DNA of 44,663 nucleotides from Myxococcales bacterium. GTDB taxonomy: Bacteria > Myxococcota_A > Polyangia > Polyangiales > Polyangiaceae. Below the pieces are notes generated by a model that worked only from the letters and a program-made list of their open reading frames with translations, searched no databases and had not been told where the DNA came from. How positions within the stretch are numbered: the first letter of the stretch is position 1; the number at the start of each line of letters is the position of its first letter. Positions 29,173 through 36,967 of the stretch are shown here, one piece after another. Location: NCBI GenBank assembly GCA_004193285.1, contig SECP01000065.1, positions 1 to 44,663 on the forward strand, in the 5' to 3' direction. The position numbers and the translations under genes were made by a program.

Positions 29173-30123
29173 ATGCTGGCCGAGGCCTCTCTGCTCGTCG
29201 CGCTCACCGTGGAGCACGGCCGGGGCGCCGAGGTTTGCTTGGCGGAGCCGAGGCTCAAGCGCAGCGTGGAAAAGCGTTTACGGCGTCGGGTGTTCACCGG
29301 TGTCACGGATGCCCAGCTGCGCTTCGTCGTCACGTACTCGAAGCAAGGCTCAGAAACTCGGGCGCGTATCGACGTGAGCAGCATCGACGGCACGCCGCGG
29401 GGCACCCGAACTCTCGTCACCTCCGGTCACTGCTCCACCCTGGACGATTCTTTGGCGCTCTCGGTCGCGCTGCTCGTCGACCAGCCCCCCGAGCCTGAAG
29501 CGGAGCCGGAGCCGAGCCCGCCCGCGTCGTCAGCGCCGCCGCCTCCGTCACGGCGCCCGCCGACGCCGATCACCATTCCAGCCGAAGTGGCCGCTCCGCG
29601 GGAGCCGTGGCACGTCGCGGTGGGCGCGGCCTTTCTCGGCAGCTGGGGAGCCGTGCCCGGTATCGTTCCCGCGCTAGCGCTGCACGTGAGCGTCCAGCCG
29701 CGTGACGTGGTCCCCGTGACCTTATCGGGCGAAGCGTTCGCGCGCAGCTCGGCCGACCGCGACGAAGGCTCGGGCGCCCACTTCCGCCTGCTGCGCGTGG
29801 GCCTTGCGCTCTGCCCTTGGCTGCTGCGCGAGACGGAGCGCAGTCTCTCTTGGTGCTTCGGTCAGAAAGTTGGCTGGTTACGGGTAGATGGGTTCGGTTT
29901 CGACCACGACTCGAGCGAGCGCAGGCTGAGCTACGCGCTGCAGGTAGGGGCCGAGGGGCGGCAACGGCTCTTCTCGGTCGTCTCGCTGCGAGCCGCTTTG
30001 GCGGCGGAGGTTCCAGTGGTGCGGGACCGATTCGTCTCGAGCGGTCGCAACTCCACCGAGTTGTTTCGCCCAAGCCCGGTGGGGCTCTCCGCGCAGCTCG
30101 GGCTGGAAGCCGCGCTCTGGTAA
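29173..30123 (+). CDS. Envelope-type protein of the ECF sigma operon
   Basis: A 316-residue protein with no named family. Residues ~1-110 hold a small alpha/beta domain with two Cys (EVCLAEPRL, TSGHCSTLDDSLALSVALLVD). A Pro/Glu/Ser linker follows (~112-140). The C-terminal half (~150-316) has alternating hydrophobic strands (VALGAAFLGSW-like, LSYALQVGAEGRQ, ending in LEAALW with an aromatic last residue), the look of an outer-membrane beta barrel. Proteins of this layout sit beside ECF sigma factors in several myxobacteria. The ATG at 29173 is used. It ends with TAATAA, three bases before the sigma-factor ATG, so coupling is certain to be tight. It may sense or be the target of the sigma circuit. 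Confidence 0.72.
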   Translation: MLAEASLLVALTVEHGRGAEVCLAEPRLKRSVEKRLRRRVFTGVTDAQLRFVVTYSKQGSETRARIDVSSIDGTPRGTRTLVTSGHCSTLDDSLALSVALLVDQPPEPEAEPEPSPPASSAPPPPSRRPPTPITIPAEVAAPREPWHVAVGAAFLGSWGAVPGIVPALALHVSVQPRDVVPVTLSGEAFARSSADRDEGSGAHFRLLRVGLALCPWLLRETERSLSWCFGQKVGWLRVDGFGFDHDSSERRLSYALQVGAEGRQRLFSVVSLRAALAAEVPVVRDRFVSSGRNSTELFRPSPVGLSAQLGLEAALW

Positions 30124-30126
30124 TAA

Positions 30127-30690
30127 ATGGCCCGACTGCCTCCCACAGAACCTACGCAAGGGCTCGTGACGCCCGACCGGGTGCCGGTTCCCAGCCTCAG
30201 GACAGTCTTCGATGAGCACGCTCGCTATGTCATCCGCACGCTCCGGCACTTCGGCGTCAAGGAAGCCGATGTGGACGACGTGGCGCAGGAGGTGTTCGTC
30301 ACGGTCCACCGCAAGCTGCCGGAGTTCGAAGGCCGCTCCAAGCTGCGTACCTGGCTCTATGCCATCTGCCTACGCATCGCGTCGGACTACCGCCGGCGCG
30401 CGTACGTGGTGCGAGAGCGCCCAACCAGCAGCCCCCCGGTGGACGGGGGGGAGCGCAGCGGCGACGAGCCGGACACCAGCCTGGAGTCGCGCACATTCGT
30501 GCAAAAATTGCTGGAAACACTGGATGAAGACAAGCGCGTCGTCCTCGTCCTCTACGAGATTGAAGGCCTCACCATGCGCGAGGTCGCCGAGGTCATCGGC
30601 TGCCCACTGCAAACCGCCTATTCACGCCTGCACGCCGCCCGTGAGCTGCTGCGAGAAGCCTGGCAGCGCGCCGAAAAGGATCCCCCATGA
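30127..30690 (+). CDS. ECF (sigma-70 family) RNA polymerase sigma factor
   Basis: A 187-residue extracytoplasmic-function sigma factor. Region 2 (LRTVFDEHARYVIRTLRHFGVKEADVDDVAQEVFVTVHRKL, then SKLRTWLYAICLRIASDYRR) recognises the -10 element. Region 4 (LDEDKRVVLVLYEIEGLTMREVAEVIGCPLQTAYSRLHAARELL) has a full helix-turn-helix for the -35 element. The linker is Pro/Ser-rich. It sits between the envelope protein and the TM-anchored protein, with a 4-bp overlap (ATGA) to the latter, a normal sigma/anti-sigma arrangement. Confidence 0.94.
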   Translation: MARLPPTEPTQGLVTPDRVPVPSLRTVFDEHARYVIRTLRHFGVKEADVDDVAQEVFVTVHRKLPEFEGRSKLRTWLYAICLRIASDYRRRAYVVRERPTSSPPVDGGERSGDEPDTSLESRTFVQKLLETLDEDKRVVLVLYEIEGLTMREVAEVIGCPLQTAYSRLHAARELLREAWQRAEKDPP

Positions 30691-31373
30691 CGGACTCTGA
30701 AGATCCGATTCGGCTCTTCGATTCGCCGGAGGCGCCGGCAGGCCTTCGCGACGCGCTGCAGCGCGCGCGCGCTGACGTGGGCACCGATGCGGACCTCGCA
30801 AGGCTGGCGGCCAAGCTCGGCCCATTGTTGGGTCCGGCTGCGCCGCTCGCGCCGGCGACCGCGCCCGGTCGCAGCAGCGTGGTCGCTAAGCTCGGCGTCG
30901 GCGGCCTCGCGCTGCTCGCAGTGGGCGGCGCGGTGTGGCTGCTGTCGGCCCAGAAGACCTCCGTACCTGCGCCGCTCCCCGCCGCGACCGCCCACGTGTC
31001 TGCGCCGCCGCCGCTAGTGGAGCCGCCCGCACCGCTCGTCCCCGCCACGCCGAGCCGCGAGTCCATCGCGCCCGAGCCCCCCAGCGCGGCCAAGCCGACA
31101 CTGCCCACCAAGCCGGCGGCGACCGTGCCCTCCGAAGCCGATCTGCTCGAGCAAGCGCGAGCGGCGTTGAAATCCGGAGACAGCGCTCGCGCTCTGGCGC
31201 GCGCGACGGAGCACGCGCGGCGCTACCCTCGCGGCGTGCTCGTGCAAGAGCGTGAGGTCCTGGCGATTCAAGCCTTGCGAGGGCTGGGGCGGCAGGCAGA
31301 CGCCGAGCGCCGAGCCGAAGCGTTCGCCAAGGCATATCCGGGCTCGGCCTTTCAGCGTAAGCTCCAGCGCTGA
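30687..31373 (+). CDS. Single-TM putative anti-sigma factor with TPR-like C-terminus
   Basis: A 228-residue protein. A ~65-residue cytoplasmic N-terminus (RLFDSPEAPAGLRDALQRARADVG) precedes one membrane helix (~70-86, GVGGLALLAVGGAVWLL), a Pro/Ala-rich periplasmic linker and a C-terminal helical pair (SEADLLEQARAALKSGDSARALARATEHARRYPRG) of TPR type. No zinc-binding HxxxCxxC motif is seen. The anti-sigma role is inferred from its ATGA overlap with the sigma gene, the AAGGA at six bases, and its topology. Similar TPR-tailed proteins follow ECF sigma genes in myxobacteria. Confidence 0.75.
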   Translation: MTDSEDPIRLFDSPEAPAGLRDALQRARADVGTDADLARLAAKLGPLLGPAAPLAPATAPGRSSVVAKLGVGGLALLAVGGAVWLLSAQKTSVPAPLPAATAHVSAPPPLVEPPAPLVPATPSRESIAPEPPSAAKPTLPTKPAATVPSEADLLEQARAALKSGDSARALARATEHARRYPRGVLVQEREVLAIQALRGLGRQADAERRAEAFAKAYPGSAFQRKLQR

Positions 31374-31400
31374 GGCGTGAGAGCGGTGTTACACCAGGCA

Positions 31401-32306
31401 ATGGCGCGGGCGAGCTTGGTCTCCTTGGCTGCGCTGGCGTTGTTCGCGCAAGCGTTCACCGCGTGCGGTCAGACCGTGCCCGTCGGTTTGGACGATCCGC
31501 TTCCGGGCGCGGGCTCCGGCTCTGTAGGCGGCGCGGGCGGCGCGCTGGGGGTGGCCGGCGAACCGGCAATGCCCGTCGCGGGGACGAACGCGGCTGCAGG
31601 CGGTGAGCCGCCGTGTCAGCCGACCGAGTGCCGCGGCAAGCTCTACGAGTGCGGCGACTGCGCGGACAACGACGCGGACGGCGGGGTCGACGCGCTCGAT
31701 TCGGCGTGCCTCGGTCCGTGCGACGACGACGAAAGTGGCTTGAGCACCGGCCTTTCGAGCCCCAGCGGCGCGTGCCAGAAGGATTGCTACTTCGATGGTG
31801 ACGCGGGGCCTGGCAACGACAAGTGCCAGTGGAGTCACGAGTGCGATCCGCTCTCCGTCGCGCCTTCCTACCCGCCAAGCGGTGAAGCGCGCTGCGCGTA
31901 CGATCCTCTTGCCGGTGGGCGAAGCTGCGGTGAGCTCCAGCAGGAGCAGCCGGCGGAGTGCATTCAGGCGTGCTTGCCGGTCGTGCCGAACGGCTGCGAC
32001 TGCTTCGGTTGCTGTGAGCTGCCCGGCGGGAGCGGGAACTTTCGTTACGTAGGCGCGGGGCGCGGCTCCGACGGCTGCCAGCCGGGCGCCTGGGACGATC
32101 CGCAGACATGCCCGCCTTGCACCCCCGTCGAAGGCTGCTTCAACGACTGCAAGCCTTGTGAGGCTTGCGTTGGCAAGGCCCCTGACGCGTCGTGCCAATC
32201 CGGCAGCGCGTGCGAAGCCGGTCAGCCAAGGTGCGGAGCGGAAGCGCCGTGCGAGCTCGGCTTCTATTGCGTGACCGGTTGCTGCGTTCGCGCGCCGGTG
32301 CGCTGA
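31401..32306 (+). CDS. Cys-rich lipoprotein, paralogue A of a tandem pair
   Basis: A 301-residue lipoprotein. The signal peptide ends in a lipobox (FTAC) and a short Gly/Ala/Ser linker follows. The mature domain has about 30 Cys. A calcium-like acidic segment (DNDADGGVDALDSACLGPCDDDESG), the segment CYFDGDAGPGNDKCQW, the motif PNGCDCFGCC, CKPCEACVGK and the terminal YCVTGCC all recur in the next gene. The ATG at 31401 is preferred to the GTG at 31377 because it gives a normal signal peptide. It lies 27 bp after the putative anti-sigma gene, so it may belong to the ECF operon. The function is unknown. Confidence 0.82.
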   Translation: MARASLVSLAALALFAQAFTACGQTVPVGLDDPLPGAGSGSVGGAGGALGVAGEPAMPVAGTNAAAGGEPPCQPTECRGKLYECGDCADNDADGGVDALDSACLGPCDDDESGLSTGLSSPSGACQKDCYFDGDAGPGNDKCQWSHECDPLSVAPSYPPSGEARCAYDPLAGGRSCGELQQEQPAECIQACLPVVPNGCDCFGCCELPGGSGNFRYVGAGRGSDGCQPGAWDDPQTCPPCTPVEGCFNDCKPCEACVGKAPDASCQSGSACEAGQPRCGAEAPCELGFYCVTGCCVRAPVR

Positions 32307-32386
32307 GCCAGGTTCGGCGCAGCTTCGAGGGCGTTGATAAAAACTCTTGGTGGGTCCCACGTACCGGGCTCGCCAGGAGAAAATGA

Positions 32387-33358
32387 ATGAATTTGACCAA
32401 GGCCTCGCTCGCTCTCGTCTTACCGTTGGCACTGATGTGGGCGTGCGGCTCCAGCACCACGGGGGAAGCCGGTGGCAGCGGGGCCGATGGTAGTGGCGCC
32501 AACGGGAGCGGAGCCGACGGCAGCGGTGCAGTCGGAACGGGAGGCGCCTTGGCGATTGGGGGCGACGGCGCCGCGCTGGGCGGTGACGGCTCGGCGCTCC
32601 CGGGCGGGGGCACGACCGTAGGCACCGGCGGCAGCGTCGTGGGCACGGGCGGCACGCTCGCGACCGACCTGTGCGGCGACGCGGGCTGCACGTGCTCGAA
32701 CGGCACGGACGACGACGGCGACGGCTTGATCGACGGCTTCGATGCGGAGTGCACCGGCCCCCTCGACAACGACGAGGGCTCGTTCGCGACCGGCATCCCG
32801 GGCGACAACCGCGATCCCAAGTGGCAAGACTGCTTTTTCGACGGCAACTCGGGCGCGGGCGACGACAAGTGCCGCTACTCGACCGGTTGCCTCACGGGAG
32901 AGCTCGCGCAGGATCACCCTGACTGTGAGCTCAGCAAAGCTTGCATCGACTTCTGCGCCAAGCTCACCCCCAACGGCTGCGACTGCTTCGGCTGCTGTAC
33001 GGTTCAGCTCCCCACGGGCGACACGACTGACATCATGACGGGCAGCAGCTGCTCGCTCGACCAGATTGGTGACGACAAAGCCTGCCCGAAGTGCGAAAAG
33101 AGCGACCAATGCGGTAACACCTGCGGCCGTTGCGAGCTCTGCCCCGGAAAGACGATCGCGGACCTGCCCGAGGACTGCGGCACTGATACCGGCACGGGCG
33201 CAGGCGGCGCGACCTCTGGAGCTGGCGGCTCGGACAGCGGCGGCGGCCCCACTTACTCGTGCGACGGCGGCGAGCAGGTGTGCGGTCCGGACTTGCCGGG
33301 CTGCGGAGTCGGCAAGTACTGCTCGCTCGGCTGCTGCTTGTACCAGCCGCCGAAGTGA
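32387..33358 (+). CDS. Cys-rich lipoprotein, paralogue B of a tandem pair
   Basis: A 323-residue lipoprotein with lipobox MWAC and a long Gly/Ser/Ala linker containing GSGADGSGANGSGADGSG-type repeats. The mature domain repeats the order of its upstream neighbour: DDDGDGLIDGFDAECTGPLDNDEG, CFFDGNSGAGDDKCRY, PNGCDCFGCC, CGRCELCPGK and a final KYCSLGCC. A second Gly/Ser linker is inserted before the last Cys block. The ATG at 32387 has AGGAG seven bases upstream. The two genes clearly arose by duplication. The domain could bind metal (acidic DxDxDG run) and be held by disulfides. It ends 3 bp from the convergent GGDEF gene. Confidence 0.83.
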   Translation: MNLTKASLALVLPLALMWACGSSTTGEAGGSGADGSGANGSGADGSGAVGTGGALAIGGDGAALGGDGSALPGGGTTVGTGGSVVGTGGTLATDLCGDAGCTCSNGTDDDGDGLIDGFDAECTGPLDNDEGSFATGIPGDNRDPKWQDCFFDGNSGAGDDKCRYSTGCLTGELAQDHPDCELSKACIDFCAKLTPNGCDCFGCCTVQLPTGDTTDIMTGSSCSLDQIGDDKACPKCEKSDQCGNTCGRCELCPGKTIADLPEDCGTDTGTGAGGATSGAGGSDSGGGPTYSCDGGEQVCGPDLPGCGVGKYCSLGCCLYQPPK

Positions 33359-33361
33359 GCG

Positions 33362-34249
33362 CTAGAAGGCGGAGGCGGATGCGACGCGATTGCGGCCGCT
33401 CCGCTTCGCCATGTAGAGGAGCTCGTCGGCGCGCTGGTAAAGCGCCGACGCCTGCTCGGTGGGGCCGAGCTCCGCCACGCCCAAGCTGAGCGTGGCGCTG
33501 ATGCGAGTCCCCATGAAATCCGTGACGAGGTCCGCGACCAGCGCGCGGACCGCCTCCGCGGCGTGGATTGCCGAAGCCAGCGGAGTCGCGGCCAGCACCA
33601 GCGCGAACTCCTCGCCGCCGACGCGAAACAGAGCGTCGCCATCACGGAGCTGAGCGAGCAGAACCGTCGCCACGTTCTTGAGCACCGCATCGCCTGCCGG
33701 GTGGCCGTGCGCGTCGTTGATCTTCTTGAAAAAGTCGATGTCGAAGAGGACGAGCGAGAGAGGAGTCGCAGTTTGCTGCGCTTTCGCCGTCTCTTTCGCG
33801 AACGTCTCGTCGAAATAGCGCTTGTTGAAGGCGCCGGTGAGCGCGTCCATGCTCGCCAGGTTGAAGACGTGCTCGAAATAGCGCTGCTCGACGTGGCTCT
33901 CCGTGTACTTGAGCACCGTCTTGCCGACGCGAATCTGGTCACCGTCCACCAGCTTGGCGCGCTCCACCTTTTGCTCGTTGACGAAGGTGCCGTTCGTCGA
34001 CCGGTTGTCGACGATGAAGTAACGGCCCAGGACGCCTTGCACCGTGCAGTGCTTGCGGCTCACCTGATCGGTCGCGACGCAGATGGTGCAGGTGTCAGCG
34101 CGCCCGATAGAGACCTCGCTCGTGCCGAGCTCGTACCGACGCCCCATGTCGTCACCGGAGATGATGACGAGGCAAGGCGGCCCAGAAGCGGCGGGCCGCT
34201 CCGACGGGATCGAGATGGCTGTCCGCCGGCCGGGAAAAATGGACGCCAT
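33362..34249 (-). CDS. FHA-GGDEF diguanylate cyclase
   Basis: A 295-residue cytoplasmic protein. An N-terminal FHA domain (~25-115; SIGR, SRKH, RSTNGTF) should bind phosphothreonine, and a C-terminal GGDEF domain (~130-295; DALTGAFNKRYF, FDIDFFKKINDAHGH, RVGGEEF) should make cyclic di-GMP from GTP. GGEEF is an active variant of the motif. This pairing allows Ser/Thr kinase signals to control c-di-GMP. An upstream ATG at 34321 would add 24 residues; the start at 34249 is preferred because it leaves the intergenic palindromes outside the gene. It is divergent from dapA. Confidence 0.93.
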   Translation of the reverse strand: MASIFPGRRTAISIPSERPAASGPPCLVIISGDDMGRRYELGTSEVSIGRADTCTICVATDQVSRKHCTVQGVLGRYFIVDNRSTNGTFVNEQKVERAKLVDGDQIRVGKTVLKYTESHVEQRYFEHVFNLASMDALTGAFNKRYFDETFAKETAKAQQTATPLSLVLFDIDFFKKINDAHGHPAGDAVLKNVATVLLAQLRDGDALFRVGGEEFALVLAATPLASAIHAAEAVRALVADLVTDFMGTRISATLSLGVAELGPTEQASALYQRADELLYMAKRSGRNRVASASAF

Positions 34250-34305
34250 AAGAGGGGCTTTCGATAGTACCGGCGGGGGGAACGCGGTCAAGAGCGCGTG
34301 TAGAC

Positions 34306-34317
34306 CAGAAATTTCTG
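34306..34317. promoter_or_regulatory. Perfect 12-bp palindrome CAGAAATTTCTG
   Basis: An AT-centred perfect inverted repeat lies between the divergent FHA-GGDEF and dapA genes, 67 bp before the dapA ATG. Its size and symmetry suit a dimeric repressor or activator. If the GGDEF protein starts at 34321 instead, this site would be inside that gene. Confidence 0.4.
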
Positions 34318-34324
34318 CCATTTA

Positions 34325-34342
34325 CCCGCTAGCGGGGCCCCG
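34325..34342. promoter_or_regulatory. Adjacent GC-rich palindromes before dapA
   Basis: CCCGCTAGCGGG (34325-34336) is a perfect 12-bp palindrome and overlaps CGGGGCCCCG (34333-34342). Both lie within 60 bp of the dapA start. They could be operator half-sites or alternative stem-loops in the leader; chance is possible in such GC-rich DNA. Confidence 0.3.
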
Positions 34343-34383
34343 GACACCTTGCATCCCGTGCGCTTACGCGACAAAGGTCCGCC

Positions 34384-35274
34384 ATGTCGCTTCTGCTTCA
34401 AGGTGTCTGGACGGCGCTCGTGACGCCGTTTTCTGCCGACGGTTCGAGTATCGACTTCGACGCATACGAGAATCTCCTTGGTCAGCAGATCGACGGCGGT
34501 GTGAGCGGGCTCGTGCCGTGTGGAACCACCGGTGAATCTCCCACCTTGAGCGACGCCGAGCAGCGTGAGCTCATCGCGCGGACGGTACGCTTCGCCAAAG
34601 GGCGCGTCCCGGTGCTCGCGGGCAGCGGCTCGTTCAACACGAAGAAGAGCATCGAGTCGTCCAAGGCCGCGTTCGAGGCGGGAGCGGACGGCGTGATGAT
34701 CGTGATGCCGTACTACAACAAGCCGTCGCAAGAGGGCATGTACCGTCACGTGACGGAGATCGCCAAGGCCGTCTCCGGGCCGGTGGTGCTCTACAACGTT
34801 CCGGGTCGTCACATCGTGGAGCTGTCGGTGGATACCTTCCTCCGCATCGCGGACGCCTGCCCGAACGTCGTGGGCATCAAGGACGCAACTGGCACCTGCT
34901 TGTTCGTCCAAGAGCTGCAGAGCAAGGCGCGCGGCCGATTCGGGCACCTTTCCGGGGACGACCCGCTCACGTTACCGATGATGGCGGTCGGCGCCAAAGG
35001 CATCATCAGCGTGACCAGCAACGTCTATCCCAAAGAGATGAGCGAGCTGGTGGCGGACGCGCTGGCCGGGCGCTGGGCGGAGGCGGAGCGCAAGAGCAGC
35101 GCGCTCTATCCGATTCACCGCGCGCTCTTCAGCGAGCCGAGCCCCTCACCTACCAAGGCCGCGCTGGCGCTGAAGGGCATGATGAGCTCGAGCGTGCGTC
35201 TGCCCATGGTGGAGGCGACGGAAGAGTGCAAGTCGACGTTGGCCTCCCTCATCAAAGCGTACGAAGCCCGATGA
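34384..35274 (+). CDS. dapA: 4-Hydroxy-tetrahydrodipicolinate synthase
   Basis: A 296-residue enzyme that condenses pyruvate with aspartate semialdehyde, the first committed step to lysine and diaminopimelate. The GTTGESPTL signature (47-55), Tyr137 in LYNVPGR and the Schiff-base Lys166 in GIKDATG are present, and the length is that of the family. The ATG at 34384 is preceded by AAAGG at six to seven bases. Its stop overlaps the dapB start (ATGA), so the two steps are translated together. Confidence 0.97.
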   Translation: MSLLLQGVWTALVTPFSADGSSIDFDAYENLLGQQIDGGVSGLVPCGTTGESPTLSDAEQRELIARTVRFAKGRVPVLAGSGSFNTKKSIESSKAAFEAGADGVMIVMPYYNKPSQEGMYRHVTEIAKAVSGPVVLYNVPGRHIVELSVDTFLRIADACPNVVGIKDATGTCLFVQELQSKARGRFGHLSGDDPLTLPMMAVGAKGIISVTSNVYPKEMSELVADALAGRWAEAERKSSALYPIHRALFSEPSPSPTKAALALKGMMSSSVRLPMVEATEECKSTLASLIKAYEAR

Positions 35275-36056
35275 AGCTCGCAATTTCCGGCGTAACCGGC
35301 CGCATGGGGCTAGCGATCGCGCGGCTCGCGCACGCCGCGGCGGACATTGAGCTCGTGGGCGGCATCTGCTCTTCCGAGCACCCCGGCGCAGGCAAAGACA
35401 TCGGGGAGCTCGCAGGGCTCGGGCAGATGGGCGTCGTCACCACGCCGGACATCGCGTCTGGCCTCCTCGGCGCAGACGTGGTGATCGACTTTTCGAACGC
35501 CTCCGCGGTCGCGGGCCTCGTTCACGTCGCGGCCCGCCACAAAATCGCGGTCGTGAGCGGCACGACGAACATCGACGAAAACGCGAAGAAGGCGCTCGAT
35601 AAAGCCGCGCAGTCGGTGCCGGTGCTGTGGGCGCCGAACATGAGCCTCGGCGTGCAAGTCCTGGCGGAGCTCGTGGAGCAAGCGGTGAAGCGGCTGGGGC
35701 TCGGCTACGACGTCGAGATCACCGAGATTCATCACCGCAAGAAGGTGGACTCGCCGTCCGGCACGGCCAAGCGCTTGGCCGAGGCCGCGCGCCAAGCCCG
35801 CCCCGAGCTGCGGGACGTGCACGGCCGCAGCGGGGACGTGGGCGCGCGCCCCGACGACGAGATGGCCGTTTTGGGGATCCGCGGGGGAGACGTGGTGGGT
35901 GACCACACCGTTTACCTCTTTGGGCAAGGTGAGCGCCTCGAGCTCACGCACCGCGCCTCCAATCGTGATTTGTTCGCCCACGGCGCCATCGCCGCCGCGC
36001 GCTTTCTCGCCGGTAAGCCCGCCAAGCGGTACACGATCGCGGACGTGCTGGGGTGA
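35271..36056 (+). CDS. dapB: 4-Hydroxy-tetrahydrodipicolinate reductase
   Basis: A 261-residue NAD(P)H-dependent reductase acting directly on the DapA product. The nucleotide-binding GVTGRMG motif at the N-terminus, the segment VVSGTTNID, the active-site motif EIHHRKKVDSPSGTA and the C-terminal HRASNRDLFAHGAI are all intact. The start at 35271 overlaps the dapA stop, and its own stop overlaps the ureD start (GTGA). This places a lysine-pathway pair and a urease accessory gene in one translationally coupled string. Confidence 0.97.
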   Translation: MKLAISGVTGRMGLAIARLAHAAADIELVGGICSSEHPGAGKDIGELAGLGQMGVVTTPDIASGLLGADVVIDFSNASAVAGLVHVAARHKIAVVSGTTNIDENAKKALDKAAQSVPVLWAPNMSLGVQVLAELVEQAVKRLGLGYDVEITEIHHRKKVDSPSGTAKRLAEAARQARPELRDVHGRSGDVGARPDDEMAVLGIRGGDVVGDHTVYLFGQGERLELTHRASNRDLFAHGAIAAARFLAGKPAKRYTIADVLG

Positions 36057-36886
36057 GCCCCGGCTCCGGTTGGCTCGGGCGCATCGCGCTCGAGCTGGAG
36101 AAGACGGAGCACGGCACGCGGCTCGCGCGCTCCGAGCACGAAGGCCCGCTGCGCATCCAGCGCGTGCTCACGCCGGAGGGGCCGAGCTGCCCGCACATCT
36201 ACCTCTTGCACCCGCCGGGCGGCGTGGTGGGCGGCGATCGCTTGCATACGGAGGTGACGCTCGGCGCTGGCGCGGAGGTTTTCCTGACCACCCCGGCGGC
36301 GCAGAAGCTCTATCGCTCGGCCGGCGCGCGGGCGGAGATCGAGAGCCAGCTGCGGCTCGGTGCAGGCGCGAAGCTCGAGTGGTTGCCGAGCGAGACTTTG
36401 GCGTTTCCCGCGGCGGAAGCTCAGCTGTCGACGCGGGTGGAGCTCGCCGCCGGCGCGGCGTTCTTGGGTTGGGACATCGCGTGCTACGGCATGCCGGCGC
36501 GAGGCGAAGCGTTCGTTCGAGGACGCGTGCAGACGCGCTTCGAGCTGTGGCGCGAGCAAGCGCCGCTGCTGCTCGAGTCGTTCGATGTAGACCAGGCCGA
36601 GGGACTGCTGAGCGCGCCCTTCGCGCTGCGCGGCCAGGCGGTCGTGGCAACGCTCTTCGCGGTGCCGGGCGAGGGCGCCGTGCCGGAGTCGCTCGTGCAG
36701 CGCGTGCGCGAAGTGACGGGTGATGCAGTGCTGTGCGGCGTGAGCTCGCTTCAGCAGCTCTTGGTGGTGCGCGTCTTGGGTCCCAATGTGGAACGGGTGC
36801 GAGCGCCGTTGATTCGCGCTTGGCAGCTGCTGCGCCCAGAATTTCTCGGCCGTGCTGCACGTCTTCCGCGCATTTGGGCAACGTAG
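36053..36886 (+). CDS. ureD: Urease accessory protein UreD
   Basis: A 277-residue accessory protein that, with UreF and UreG, delivers nickel to the urease active site. Family features: HIYLLHPPGGVVGGDRL, LTTPAAQKLYRS, a beta-helix-like series of alternating strands (AKLEWLPSETLAFPAA) and a C-terminal VRAPLIRAWQLLRPEFLGR. The GTG start at 36053 shares four bases with the dapB stop. It is separated from the rest of the urease genes by an esterase-like lipoprotein gene. Confidence 0.93.
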   Translation: MSPGSGWLGRIALELEKTEHGTRLARSEHEGPLRIQRVLTPEGPSCPHIYLLHPPGGVVGGDRLHTEVTLGAGAEVFLTTPAAQKLYRSAGARAEIESQLRLGAGAKLEWLPSETLAFPAAEAQLSTRVELAAGAAFLGWDIACYGMPARGEAFVRGRVQTRFELWREQAPLLLESFDVDQAEGLLSAPFALRGQAVVATLFAVPGEGAVPESLVQRVREVTGDAVLCGVSSLQQLLVVRVLGPNVERVRAPLIRAWQLLRPEFLGRAARLPRIWAT

Positions 36887-36967
36887 CAAGTCGACCTGGA
36901 ACGTTGCGCGCAGTCGGGTCATCATGAGCGCTTGGTCTGCGCTCAACCGTCCTGAGTAGGAGGTACG

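Noticed and set aside
36897..36912. Sigma-54 promoter (TGGAACG...GCGCA) before the esterase lipoprotein
   Set aside because: The GG and GC are ten bases apart as required, but the TT before GC and the C after GG are missing; the match is too weak in this GC-rich setting.
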